Below, one piece after another: positions 10,160 to 23,400 of a stretch of DNA of 64,000 bases (positions are counted from its first letter, which is position 1; every line of letters starts with the position of its first letter). Origin of the DNA: Eudorina sp. 2006-703-Eu-15 (lineage: Eukaryota > Chlorophyta > Chlorophyceae > Chlamydomonadales > Volvocaceae); assembly GCA_003117195.1 (NCBI GenBank), contig BDSI01000060.1:601616-665615 (forward strand). The letters are read 5' to 3'. The translations under genes were made by a program, and so were the position numbers. The notes beneath the pieces are model-generated. The model worked only from the letters and a program-made list of their open reading frames with translations, searched no databases and was not told the origin of the DNA.

Positions 10160-13100
10160 GGTGAGTGAGTCAGCTGCTGATGGGCTGCGTGGCTTTCTGG
10201 TACTGGCAGGGTCGTCGCCAAATGAGTGGCAGGGGACTACGAGTACAACACTATCACCAAACCTATCTAGCACCGAACGACATCCGCTTATTTGTGTCCT
10301 AGGAAGCAGCCTGATGCATGCACGTCCCACTTCAACCAAACGCTTAGCAGCTGCGTGGGCGCTGCGGCGCAGAGGCCCGGCGGAGTAATAAACGGCGGAT
10401 CCCCCGGAAATTCAATTCGACATTAATTGGCCTTGTGTAAGCCCGGCCTTGTGTAGCATCCGCGGGATTAGCCTTTAGGTCTTACACCTTGTGTATATAT
10501 ATGCCGAGAAATCACGCAAGAAAGTACAAAGGAAACCGCTCGCAGCTGCAGGAGCCCGTTACCTTGCATGCAGCTGCTTCGCGCAGACACTGGAATAATG
10601 ATAACAAGTTGCCTGATAGGGACGAGTAGATAGTGGAAGAGATCGGAGCCCCGCCCCTGCGCAGGGCCCGCATACAACGTAGCCCTCATATATAAATAAA
10701 TGTGCCTGAAAAATATTGCAAAGTAAAACTGGACTTGTATGCGTTTGTTGCGTGATGCGTTGTATGTCCGTGTATGCGTGCGTGCCCGTTCCTGCCCGTT
10801 CAACAGCAGTACTTGTCCAAACAATGTGTTGAGCGTTCAAGTATCAAATGCCAATCCTGCAATTGTTTATACACATTATGCATTCATGAAAATCATGAGC
10901 CCAAAGAGCAACTGCCTTACCTGCGCCGCTACGCACGGAACCCAACGGGCCCAGCAGCCCAAGCAACCGAGGCCGCACCTTCTGCTGCAAGGTCACAGCG
11001 GCAACCGCAGTTGCTGCTGATGCGCTACGCTGTTTGCGCCAAAAGGCGTCAGACCGTGTCTGGTACAGACACAGCAACATACGTCGCTCGTCACAGGGTT
11101 GCGGAATGGCACCGCCGCAAAGCCGCGCCTCTACCCCGCCTGCCGTCCATGACGGCGCCCGGCAGCAAATACGAGCTGTCGTGTACTCGCACGTTTGGCA
11201 GCATGGGAGAAAATGGCAAGCGGGGCAATGGCGCGGTGCCAAAGATTTGCAGCAGAACGGGTAAAAACGGAAGAGCTTCGAATGATCTGAAATGCTCAAC
11301 TCCTTAATACTTCGTATTGCTGGTGGGATGCGTCGCTGGCCTCCATTAACTATGTCAGGAGTATTTACCTTCATTAGGAAGCAGTTATAATCACATCAAT
11401 GTTCATATTACACCGGAATTATAGGAGTTTAAATTTTGTACGGCAGAAAAGGAGGTACATTTAAAATCGCTAAACAGATCCCTTTCCAGTGCCGTCTATC
11501 GAAACAAGATAAGAGGATTAGCGTTGGACAATAATGATTGTTACGATACGACCATCGAGAAGGAATCTTGCAGGCTGAATGGTTGCGGTCCGTATTCAGG
11601 ATAACGCCGTACACCGGGACCGCCGGGAGCCCAGGAATGGTTCCCTGCTTAGTGCACGGCATGCCCCTGGGGTAGGATGAACAGTCCGTCTGCGCCTGTA
11701 CAGCTATCGAGCAGCCCCCCTTGTAATGATCGCTTCCTGATGGTCATTTTCTCGTGGCTTTTCGCTATTGAGCACGATGCCTTGATCAACTGACGGCCAT
11801 AATGTGCTGGTGAGCTGCCAAAGGAGACATCTTGATTAATGCCAAAGTAACTTGGCTGTCGCTGGTAACCGGTCTTCGCCTGTCTTCGTACGTAGCTAGG
11901 TCCCGTCCGGTCCCAACCTCGTTCAACGGCACCGACGGCACCCGGGCTCACAAAGGCATTAGCTTTTGGCGTTCTCAGAAGGCACTGGTAGAAACGTATT
12001 TGCGACCCGCTAGCATTCGGATCCATACGATTCCGATCGATCAGGATCGATCCAACATCTGGAATACCGTATGTATATCATACTTACCTTCGTCCTTTGT
12101 GCGCACTACCGTGCCCTACAGGCGCAATCAGCAGTGGTAACCGGCTGCGGGCGAGGCTGGCGCACAAACTCAAGCCTCGGATACAGGGGCATCGCATCTT
12201 ACTGGGGGTACAAACAACGCAAGAAACACATACACATAATCCTACCAGCGACGCCCCCAGACAAGAACGTACACCCAAATCACGACAGCTACGGCAGGAC
12301 GGCGGCATAATGCGCGCGTTGTCAAACGCGACCCTGCCCAACTGCGACTCTCACGGATATGCCCCCCCGGGCAGGCCAATCCGCGCCGCAGTTGCGGGCC
12401 TGCAGCTGCCCAGCCAGCAACCCGCAGAAACGGGATCACGCATCATCATCGATTCCAGCGAGCGTGCGTCCTTTCAGGCCTTAAGCGGAAGACCCGCCCA
12501 TTACCGGTGCGCAGCGCAGCACAGCAATGCCGACGCAACGCCCGGCACATATGCCCACTGTAGCGACATATACCAGACACGCATGTATGACTTCTGCTCC
12601 AGCGCCCTTCACGACACCCTCAGGCGCCTCGTGCGGAAGGCGACGCGCGACGACAACTCCACCACACCCCAATTCCGTCCAAACACCTGACGTCTTTACA
12701 ATACCGCTCCAGCAGATGTCTGGTGCCACATACCACAGCTGGCTGAATGCCGACCAGCGCGCCTGTCCTTTCGGAACATGCACTTACTGCTGCAGCGGGC
12801 TATGAATCTCCCTTCGCTGGCACCTCCCTCCGACGCTCTGCTGCCCCAGCGACCAGGCGGCGCTGACTTGGGCCCCCTTGAGCTTTTGCAATCTGCGGGA
12901 CAGAAACCATATGTTTGCCGTACGGTCAGACGGCCGAATGGGGCATGATCCGAACAACATCGTACGTGCAGCTCGTGGAGAGGATGAGGTGGGTTGAGGG
13001 TCCATCAGTAATCGCCATGGTCACATGCCGATTGGGACGTCTCCGCCATTGGATATTGTCATCAACGCCCCCAGCCCCTAGCTAGCTGAACCCGGTGCTG

Positions 13101-13401
13101 TGGAAGGTCGGTGCACCTCTTCCGGTCTGCACTAGTTCCGGTCGACCCCGGTTGCGGTCTACCCCAGTTGGGGTCGCTGGTCGTCAGCCAGACACTTTTC
13201 AATCAACATCCTCCTGGCCATCCCAGCTTCGCGGGGACGCTGGCGGTAGGTATGGGCCATTCCGACAAATACAAAAGCAAACCAGGATGAAGGTTTCCAA
13301 GGAGGTGATGCAAGCCCGTATCCATGAGGACCACGACGCTTTCCAACCTGGATGATCCCACACCTCTCTGCACCATATTATTCCCCTGGGAGTCTATCCC
13401 G
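10160..13401. other. Region without a supported gene
   Basis: Several open frames of 60-200 codons occur on both strands (the longest plus-strand one about 12097-12690), but none shows a domain, a splice pattern or a repeated protein motif. The left part is the likely promoter side of the protease gene starting at 10159. A minus-strand coding segment at 12.48-12.78 kb cannot be excluded. Confidence 0.45.
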
Positions 13402-16400
13402 TTACTTCACACGGCAGCCACCCACCTTGAGCAGCAAGGCCCACTGTCGAGGTGTTGCCCCGGCCATCTGGGGTACCGGCGACACGACCGCCGCCACCGC
13501 AAGTCCCTCCCACGCTTCCTTGGCCTCCTGCTTGAGGTTGGTCCAGTCCTCCATCGCACGCGGGTTGTCGCTGCCGCCAAAGGGGATGCGTTGCAGCGCC
13601 ACCAGCGCGCCGGCGAGCGTGAGCACGCCCGCAGGCCCGAAACCTCTGTCGTGCAGCGACCCATGGCCGATGGCCGCGCAAGGTACATGAGGCGGGGCCA
13701 GGCGTTGCGCAGCATTCAGCACCAGCCGGAAGCATGGCGGATCCTGAGCCGGAAGCATGGCGGATCCTGAGTTCCTGACTCAGGATCCGCCATGATGATG
13801 CTGGTCGGCGACCATGCAGCCAAGGACCAGAGCCCACTCCCCAAATTGTGCGGCGACAACTAGTACCCTCAAATGGCATGCAAGCAACGCCGAGCCGGTC
13901 TGACGGTGACGGATGAGACCGTGTGACGCCCACAAGGTCTGGAAAGCAAAATTACTCAACGACCAGCAACTCGGCGACCAGCATCTGAAGAGCCCGCATT
14001 TGGCACAACGTCCACGTACCACCACCCAACGAAAACGCCAACCAGTACTTGAGAATGAACCTACCCCAGCCTGCGGTGGCGATCGTTGGTTCTGAAAGCT
14101 AATCCCCCATCCCGAGGTAGGCGGCGACCAGTGATTTGAGACCCCCGAGAGCCCCGCGCTCCCCGTACCCATGCACTCACATGAACCGCCGCCGCGTGCA
14201 CTCCCCGATGATGTGCCGTGACAGCGCCGTCAAAGAGGCGGCCGCGTCGCTGCTCAGGTGCACCTCGGATGCACCTGCGGGGCCTGCCTCAGCGACACCG
14301 CCGGCGGCCGGGCTGTCGGCCTTCCGGCGGTCCGGGCGCCGCCGCTGCGGCGGCAGCGGGCTCAGCAGCACAGCGCACGAGTCCAGCAGCCCTGCAAGAG
14401 AGAGGTCGGGTCCATGGGCGGGTTGGTTGAAAACAGCGGACAACTACCAGACCAAATGGGCAGCAGTCGAACGTCAGGCGGTACGCAACCACTGCCCGGC
14501 CCCGGGGTGCCATCCCCATGTGGTGCAGTCGAAACGCAGCAACTCCGGCAGCCCGCCCCTGCTGCGGTGCGGAGAGGGCCAGCTGCTCTGCCCCCGCCTA
14601 CCTGCCAACGTGCGTGGCTCGCAGCTGATCAGGCAGGCAGGCAGTGCGGAGATGGCCGCGGAGCTCGTGGCGGGCGCCAGCTCCAGCAAGCGAGCGGCGG
14701 TGGGATGCCCCGCTGCGGCAGCACCGCGCGCCTTCGCCAGAACCTGGGAGCAGAGGATTGGGGCATAATGGCAACCAGGATTGCCGGCAGACATAGATTG
14801 CTTGGCGGGCGGAGCTTTCAAGCTGAAATGCATTTGGACAGCCACCGGCAGGACATGAAGCAACATTCAGGACTGCACTGCACGGTGTGACAGGAGACAG
14901 TCATCATGTATGTCTTAAACCGCGGCACCGTGCAGCCGCGAAACCTGGCAGATGAGGCCCAACCGTACAAAACGCAGCAGCTGGCTTTGCCCACTATACT
15001 GCGGACCTCTCCTGTTTAACATGGTGATGTGGTATTTGGAACCCGCTCCCCTTGGACCGCAGCCCCTGTAAGTGGTCAACCGCTGTGTACATCGTTCGCA
15101 TGGTAGGCACTAGCACGCGTTCGAGCCGCTTTTTCGACCGACCTGCAAGCACATGGCTACCGTGATCGGGTCTTTCTCTCGCAGCCTCTCCGCCCCGTAG
15201 TCCGCGAAGGCGGACACCAGCGGCACCAGCGGCGGCTGCCAGTAGCCTAGCTGCGCCAGGCTCCACACGAAGCTGGACAGCGCACGCGAACCAAAGCCCT
15301 GGGAGACAGCAGCGACGGGGAACGGGCCGTCCGTGGAGGTGACCCACACCACTGAATTCCTTATTGCAAGATGCCAGGTAGGGGGGGCTGACAGCGGAAG
15401 GCATACTTCGTAGCAAGGAATCTGCCGGGCATGCCGGTGAACATTGGATTGCTGTAGGCTGCGGGCATAGGCGCGATTCACTGGTTCGCTGAAGGTGCGG
15501 TCTGGCTCGATGAACCTTTCCGTCGAGTCTCCGTCAGTCCCTAGTTCACCGAGAGCTCACACATGATGACCGACTGACCCATGCACCCACCCAAATGATG
15601 GCAACAGGGGGTTCCCGAACCCGGCTACGTGTGCACCGGCATTGTGCATGGGACAGCACTTTGCCCCTCCGATACCGATAATCGCAAATGACCCGCCAAA
15701 CCCACCTCCGCCAGGCGCCCATTTGCGGCCCGCACTAGTCGCTCCACCAGCTGCACCAGGATGAGCTCGTGGGGCTGAAGGGCCTTCTGGCGGATGTCAT
15801 GCAGGGAAGCGAGCGGTAAAGGAGCCGAGGGCAGGGCGCCAGGTCAGGCCCGCGAGACGGAAACCAGGCTGTCGTACACATGTACAACACGTTGTTGGCA
15901 CAACCGCAGTCCTGGCGCGAACAAAGATGACGTAGTGAATCGGTGATCCAGAGAAGACGGCCGACAGACCACAATGCTGGTCGCTTTTGAAAGCTCACCT
16001 CCACTAGCGCAGTGCGGAAAGCGCCGCCCGTCACCTTTCGCCGCGGCGGGTGAGCATTCACTCTCGCGGGTGCCGTATCAGGTACGGCAGATGGTTGTGC
16101 CCAGAGGGGTGCTGCCTGCGGATTGGGGTCTGCCGTGGGCCGTGCGCTTATTGACGCAGCTTGACTCAACGACTCTGCTGCAGTGCCGCTCTGATCTGCG
16201 TCGCCTTGGGGCGGTTCCGCCGTCTGCTGCTTCCCCTGCTCAATAGCCGCCGCCGAAGCTGCGGATGCGCCGCCGCTACCGTCTTCGTTGTCCTCCAGCA
16301 CGCTCTGTGTTCCTGATCTGCCGTGCAATTGGACAGGACCGCGACCCAGGTCCCCGCTGCCCGCCGCCGCTCGTGACCGAGCCATCACGGGCAGCAGCGC

Positions 16401-17412
16401 CACTCGCTGCGCCGCTCGCACACGCGCCGCCGCCAGGGGCTGCTCCCGCTGCCACAGCAACGCCGCTCGCCGCACAGCGGCCGCAAGCTCCTTGGGCTTC
16501 CAGCAAGCCACCTCGTCTGCTGCCAGGTCGCTAAGCTCCTGGCTCAGCGCCGGGTGGCGGTCGCAAGGGAGCATATGCACAGGAACAGCTGCCGTAGGAA
16601 ATTAGGCGTTAGAATGCGATTGGCAAGCGTACCAACTGTGTGAACTAGCAGACTGTGAGAAGCTAAATGGGAATTGATTCGGAGTGCATCGCGCCTGATC
16701 GCGCCTAGATGTCTATGCCGCGCTGTGGAAGGCTTTCCTGTGCACATTCAGGAATGGCCTGGTGGTCCGCGAGGCAGCGAACCGTGGTCAGGTGCATCCC
16801 ATCGCACCCGTAGTGATGCCGTGCTCATGATCTTTCGCGAGGGCTTGAAGCGGGGCAGTCGACGCCGCGGCCGCTGCTTCTCATCGGCCCTGCCGCCCCT
16901 CCTAGCGGCGGCGCTTGCAGACGCATGCTTCGCTCGTTGAGACAGATACTGGAAGGGTAAGACCTGGGGGAGGAGGCCGGCCGACGGCAAATTTGCGTCA
17001 CGCCGTTACCTGTCCTGTGGAGTCAGGTTCAGAACCACCAGAATGGCGCGCTCGTGTCAGCCTCGCCCGGGACCACCCAACCAACCTTCACGTCGTGCCC
17101 TCCATGGGCATGTACCGCGCTGGCCGACTGCCACCGAAGCTGCAAATGTTTGGCATGTATGCCACGTGCATGGGGGCCGCTCCAAGCAAACGGTGGACTG
17201 ATTCTAACTTCCGGCGATCGTGCTGAAGGAACAGACGAAGCAACAAAGGTGACGCCCTGTACTTTCTTGCTTATGCTACATGTTTCCTCCGATTGACTGC
17301 AAAACAGGGCGCGACTCAGCAAAGAAGTAATTCCGCCAACTTTGTGGGCTGCAGCTGTCCGAAGGCAAGCCGAGCACGTGGCAAGTGTGTCAGCTAAAAT
17401 ACAATGTAACAT
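13402..17412 (-). CDS. OPR/RAP-like helical-repeat protein, probably organelle-targeted
   Basis: Probable RNA-binding factor for chloroplast or mitochondrial transcripts, in the style of the OPR proteins that are abundant in green algae. Supported exon segments on the minus strand: a possible start at 17412 followed by a Ser/Ala/Arg-rich targeting-like region; about 16.94-16.78 kb; about 16.58-16.02 kb (DEVACWKPKELAAAVRRAAL, a typical OPR-style helix, then an Ala/Gln-rich linker); about 15.82-15.70 kb (LHDIRQKALQPHELILVQLV); about 15.30-15.15 kb (GFGSRALSSFVWSLAQLGYW); 14743-14602; 14391-14181; and a final segment ending at TGA 13402 (GPAGVLTLAGALVALQRIPF). The last segments are phase-consistent (14743-14602 ends phase 1, 14391-14181 ends phase 2). 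The final exon begins at a 23-bp tandem repeat and hairpin that disturb the frame, so the gene may be damaged there. The OPR assignment is from helix pattern only. Confidence 0.5.
13725..13794. repeat. 23-bp tandem repeat joined to a perfect 17-bp hairpin
   Basis: The unit gccggaagcatggcggatcctga occurs at 13725-13747 and 13748-13770. The arm at 13756-13772 is exactly complementary to 13778-13794, with a 5-base loop (tcctg). It overlaps the start of the last OPR-like exon. Confidence 0.85.
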
Positions 17413-18405
17413 GAATTTTGGAATTCGACTATGGAAACGCCAGAGCGGACCAACCTCCGCGTATATCACAACGAAATAGTCAATTCTTCGGCTTGTTTAT
17501 GCAAAGTCAACTTAAATACTTGCATATGGGAAACTGGCAAAGATGTCAGAATGGGTCTATCGTTAAAACAACGAACAACCAACCACAGTAGTAAAACACA
17601 GAGCTCGAGATGTTGTCCTGCAATTTGGGCTACCAAACCAAAATGACGAGCCGCTGGTGTATTGTTGCAACTGGGGTCGTTGACCGAAGATGTTAGGCTA
17701 TAGGACTACTTGCTGCCACCCGAAAACACGTGCGCTTGCTTGCCCGCGATTCGTACAGTAATCGTAGCCTGCATTCCTCCTTGCTTGCACGAACTTCGTG
17801 TCCGGGGTACAGCTGGATATCGGGGTAAGAACGCAGATCCGCTCACGCGTGCGTGCCCGCCGGGATGGCGGCAACTGACAACGAAGAACGAACAGGCAAA
17901 ATGGGACGAGCAGCGTGGATAAGCTCCTTTTGTCAATAAAGACAGCAAAATCGCGAATACGCCCACACTGTACGTAAGGGTCTGCTGCCGTACAACTGGC
18001 CCGAGAGTGGACGGCCCCCCGTCCACGCAACCTCAGCATTCAATCGAGCTTGTATTGCTGTATGCCACAACGTGCAGTTTGGACGTGCCTGCCCGCATTT
18101 TGCAATCGATCTTTACAAATACTGGCTGGATCGATCGCGGCAGCACGCAGTGAAGCCAATCGGCGGCGGTCACCCGTAACCACTGCGTAATCAGCACATG
18201 CGTGCGTGCTGCCCGCCGGTCCATATTCCAACCCCTGCCTGCGGTGAACATGTCGGGCTTTGGGCTATGTGCGTCATGGAGGAGGCATGGCACGCTATAT
18301 ATCTGGCCACACGGCAGGGCTGCCTTTTATCCGCCTTGGAAATAAAACTGTGAGACCGGGCTGCGCGGCAAGCACGCAATCGAGTAGCCAAGACATAGTA
18401 AACAA

Positions 18406-18463
18406 TCCCCTCACCGCCGAATCCCCGTCCCCTCACCGCCGAATCCCCGTCCCCTCACCGCCG
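18406..18463 (+). repeat. 22-bp tandem repeat, about 2.6 copies
   Basis: Unit cccctcaccgccgaatcccc plus gt, nearly perfect. Confidence 0.85.
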
Positions 18464-18470
18464 TGTGATT

Positions 18471-18660
18471 AGGCGGGTCTGGAGAGGCGCGCTGGTAACC
18501 TGGTGTGGTGGCCGGTATGGCTGCGTGACGCCCCCGCAGGTGATGGAGGATGGGTGCGCAGTCCTTGGTAGGGGTTGATGAGACGAGGCACCTACGAGCT
18601 ATCTGGGCCCGTTGGAACACCCGGTCGGGATACGGTTCCACCTTGTAACGGTAGGTTACA
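18471..18660 (+). repeat. Dispersed repeat family R1, copy 2
   Basis: Matches 4919-5140 and 25950-26188, ending near CACCTTGTAACGGTAGGTTACA. Confidence 0.7.
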
Positions 18661-18839
18661 GCGCGAAAAACAGTCGGCGGGCTTCATAATGCAGCGGCCC
18701 CAGCTACCTGACAAGCCATTTACGTGTCCGTGCTGCCAGGAGGAGCCGCCCTGGCAGTCGTCAGGGCAGCTTGATCGCTTGCTTATTGTCAGGGCGGCTT
18801 GCAAGCCATACAGAGCAGCAAGTCACCCTGATGATAAGC

Positions 18840-19025
18840 CGCAAGGGCAGGGCTGACTCAGCAAGCCGCTCTGGCAAGCCGCATGGGCGAGGCCGGCTCA
18901 GCAACGAAGCCGCGCGCCCTGCTGGCAAGCCACATGGGCGGGGCTTACTCAGCAAGCCGCCCTGACAAGCCGCATGGGCGGGTGACTACGCATCATTCAG
19001 CCGCCCTGACAAGCAAGCCGCGCAG
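18840..19025 (+). repeat. Degenerate tandem repeat, unit about 44 bp
   Basis: Recurring ACTCAGCAAGCCGCCCTG and ACAAGCCGCATGGGCGG, with variable spacing; the first traces begin near 18700. Confidence 0.65.
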
Positions 19026-20444
19026 TTAATTTTGGACGGCCCAGCCATGTGCTTCAAGGATTTTAGTGCTGCATGGGGCCCAGCCGGGCAGTGCTCTGGC
19101 CTGTTTCCCCTGTGGAGGTACTGTCGTGCTCGTCAGCGCTCGTTTTTCTTAGGCTGAGGAAGGGGGGAATCGCGGCACCTCAACCCCTTCTCCTTCACCC
19201 CCCTCCAGGCAGGCACTGCTTCGGCGTTTTCCGGGTGGGTTAAACAGCTCAGGCCCGGTGAGACATACCATGCGCAACATAAACATGCGGCGCGGCACCT
19301 GCTCAGTTCTCCATCACAGCACATACATGGGTCAGGGTCACGCTTGGGGGCTCATAGCTGGGCAGTGCTGCCGATAGGTCACCATAGCCCGGCCAGTGAG
19401 CGATATCCGGCATGAGCCCGCTCCCGTCGGCGGACGGCGCTTGGGCAGGATCCCTGGGAGGGTTGCTTGGACGTACCATTCCCAAGACCTGCTTATCTGA
19501 CAGCCCAGGGCCGCAAGCGAAGGGGGGGGTTATGAGACCGCGAGGAAAAGGGCTTTTAAGGTAGACCTGGGAACTTGACAAGCTTAGCCTAACTACAGGC
19601 TCGGGCGCCCTCAAACTATGTGCCTGGCGGTGTTGTGGTTTGTGGACGTTGAACCGTGGGCGGGAACCCCAGGAGGGGATCGAGCCGAAGTCCGAATCTC
19701 AGCAAAACGGAAAACGTATTGCCCTAAGGGTTCCCTCTCCTGCCGCCCCATGTATGACTCCGCTCCTGGCTGCTTCCGGGATAGCGCTAGGCCATCGAGT
19801 GGCTATGGGAGGAACAATCCCGAGGCGTGCAGCCCCAGGGTCCCGCTACAACCTGCCTGTTGCTCGTGTGCGCAACGATACATGTAGTGATAAGCAAGCC
19901 AGGAATGAATCTGAATGGTCCAAATTTTCATTGCACCACAATGCGCTGCGTGCACCCACGCACACCAAACCGCCATCACACATCAACGCGAGTAAAACAG
20001 TTTGCCGGCTTTCGCCTGGAAGTTGTCCACATCAGCAAGGCTTAAGGAAAGCCGACACCGTCACCTGGGGAAGTGTGCGATTGACCCAAGCCGACACCGT
20101 CTGCCATTGGGGGTGACCGCTGTGTGACCACTTGTTCTTTCATTGCCTGCCGCATGTAATGTGACGCGACCGCAGCACATGGTAGCGGGTATGGTTCACC
20201 ATGCTGGTTTTTCTCTGCATGCACGATTGCGAGTCCTGCTGTCGGCAGTCAGCGCAGCACCACCTTCCCGTCCATAACATCTTAATATGCCACCAACTGC
20301 ACGCAATAGAATGGTACACAGGCGAGGCGGAGTATCCGAGAGACGTACAGCCTGTCTGTCAAGCAACCCAGCTCCCGGAGCCCTCAACTAACAATCCACA
20401 CGGTGCACGCTCCCCATCCCGGTCGGGTGTGTGCTTCACTGGGA

Positions 20445-23400
20445 TCATGTTCGGACCGAGGTGTAGACCCGCTTGCCGTACAGCGAAATCTGCTGCACGA
20501 GGCGGTTGGTGAAGTTGTTGCCCCGAGGTCTCAGGCTCACAATGGCGCTTGACCGCTCCATTAGCCGCCGCGCGTGTTGCTTCGTGGGGCGCCCACTTGC
20601 AGCAGCCTCTGCTGCAGCTGACCAGCGCTTATCTCCCGGAAGCTTCTTCATGAATGCTACCCCCCATGCAATTAACTCGGACATCTGGACCAGAGCGTCC
20701 GGGCCTCCAATGTACTCCACTAGCTCCTTGGATGTTTGCATGACTTGTGGATACGCGTCATTACACACACTCAATGCTGCGGCCGCCTGCCCCGCTCGCT
20801 CCTCCGCGCGCTCCGCTTCAACCTGCCCATGCTCCACGCAATCCCGAGCGGCGGCCAGGTCCCTCCTGGCCTGCAGCCACGCGTCATATGGCGCGAAACT
20901 CGGGGCCACGGCGCCATGGTGCAGGTCCTCAACGATTTTCTGCTTGTCCGCAGCAACCAGCGCCCGTACGTCCTGCAGTGCTACCCTGAGTCGCTCTGCA
21001 GCTGCCTCAGCACGGCCAGCAGCCTCAGCGGCGGCAAGGCGCAGACGTTCCGCCTCCAATTTCGCGGTCTGAACGGCCGCCGCAGCCTGCTCCTTGTAGC
21101 GCTGGAGGTCCTCGAGCAGCCGGGGGTCCACGAGCGCAAACAATACCGCAGTGCCCACCATGTCATCGCCCCACATGTCGCATTCATGGAGCAGTCGGTC
21201 TGGACAGGCAGGACGGCAATGGGTTTTTGAGACGCAGCAACACCAGCAAATAGTTGTTGGACGCGACAGGAAGGCACAGAACAGCATGAGCACGTACGAC
21301 TCATACAGGTGTTGTCAAGTTCCACAGAAGTAGGGCCACGGAGCCACACGCACGTTGGCATGTATGCCAACGATGCAATGACAGGCGCTAGGGTTGTGTA
21401 AGCAGGCGTACCTGTAAGGTCGGCCTCAGCCAGGCTACAACCGGCATGCCCGGCGGCAGCAAGCACCTGTATAGCTTCGGAGCTGCCTTCCATGCTTTGC
21501 TCCGGCGATTTATCCGGACCGGTTTTGGGACCGGAGGCATGCCTGTGGTCGATATGTGGGCGATAGGCAAGGCAAATTGTTGCAAAGAACGCAGCCGCTG
21601 GCAAGGGCATCTGAATGAGGTGATGTAGACGGAGGTGATACAGACGTTGCATACCGTCCCAACTGTGTCAGCTGCTTTTGACATCAGAGGGTGGATCCTT
21701 GGTTAACACAGTCGACTCGGGGGTTACTTTGGATATAATTTGGTTGTTTTGTCTACGGAGGAAACGTGCAGACCTGGCTAATAGTGCCGTCATTTGCCTG
21801 CCCCGTATGGCTTGCTGCTCTCCTACGCTTTGGCCTTGCAGTCTGGCCTTGATCCTGCCGCCATGGCCGGATTCCTTCCCTCCCCTTGTTGCCGTCATCC
21901 GTGGGCAGCCGCGGCTGAAGCCCCTCACGACTACCGCTCAACGTGTGCATGGGCATTGGGCAACCCGCTCCCCCCCCCAATGCACCGCAACCGGCTGCAA
22001 GTCATTGCGACCCGCCTCAACCGGCCGCCATTCGCCTTTACCCATCGCAAGACACCGCGCTTCAACACAGAATCGCACACTGCAACGGGTCGCACCTCTG
22101 TGCGCCAGGCAAATGCGGTGTGGCGTTATCAGCGCGACACGCAGTTGCCATGTCCATGCCACTTCGTGGTGTGACCTGCAGACCAGGCGTATGGCGACCT
22201 GCAGGAAAAGCGGCGAGGCCGTCAGAAAGCGCATCAGCAACACAACGGGTGCAGAATGAACTGGCTACTTGTGTTCAGTCATGTGAACTACGTCAGAAGG
22301 AGCCGCCCGATGTACAATTGCGGGATGGTGCATCCTGACCATGAAGTAGCCGACAACCTCACTGGTACCAGGGTAGGCCCTGGCAGCGGCGGAGAAGTAC
22401 CCTGTGGCACTCAGAAGCCCTATTTGGGACTGGTATCGGTCGGCGTAGCCGCGTGCAAGGACCTCAGACGAACCATTTGCAAACGGTTTACGAGGCCACA
22501 CAAAGATATACCGCAACGCACGCAGACTGTAGGGCTTTGTAGGTCTATGGGTCTCCGGCCGTTTCGTCATTACATGGTCTGATTACGTAAAGGCTGTCCG
22601 AGGAGAGGCCCCCAGGAGAGGCCCCCACCATGGAACTAACCGACCAACCAACACAGCGCTCCATTCTTTCGTCCTCTGTGACATCATTGACTTAACACGG
22701 ACGGTGCACTCTAGTCCGTCCCTCGCCCTCCACTCACGCGCCGAGTTCTCAATGCCATCTCGGACAGCGGAGACTTCTCGAGAGTTGCGCCTGCGCCGGC
22801 ATTCGGAAAAGGACAAAAGACAACGCAATCGATGCACGACCGCGAGAGATTCAAGGCCGCGCGAGAAGGCTGCCAATCTCTGGCGTTTCCACTGTATTGC
22901 GTTGAGTGAGAGGTGAGCGCCCCCGAAAGACGCCCGTACAGCCAGGCCTCCTGTTACCAGAAAGCCGCATCAGGCTGCCAACGTAGCGGCTGCACATCAG
23001 AACGCCTTACCCGCTCGTGTCCTGGGACTCCGCTGGATTGGAGCCCCCTGTCGCAGGGGCGTCACCGTCAAGCCGAGTCCTCTTCGTGGGGCGCAGCCCC
23101 TCACTTGCGGCCGCTTCCCCGTGGGTGTTGTTGGCAACCTCACGTTTCAATCGGCTCATCCTGTTGAGAAGGCTTGTATAATTGAGAAGGGTGGTGTCCC
23201 CGCCGGCCTCCTCCACCAGCCGCTGCAGGGTGGGCAGCACCTTATTAACCAGTTCTTGCTTCCCTGCGGCATCGCTCAGCCGATAGCCCTCCATCCTCAT
23301 CGCACTAAACAGATAATTGTCGTACGTCATGCCGTCCAGGTGGTTGACCGCCTTAGTCCAGAGAAGACGCTGGGGACGCGGCTTCCCCGGGACCTCTTGC

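Larger units (their letters stand above)
17413..20444. other. Intergenic region, repeats only
   Basis: No gene is supported. It contains a 22-bp tandem array (18406-18463), a copy of R1 (18471-18660) and a degenerate tandem block (18840-19025). A 103-codon minus-strand frame at 19303-19614 has no recognisable domain. Confidence 0.5.

Noticed and set aside
12097..12690. Plus-strand open frame of 197 codons
   Set aside because: No motif or homologous neighbour, and an overlapping minus-strand frame looks equally plausible; left unassigned.
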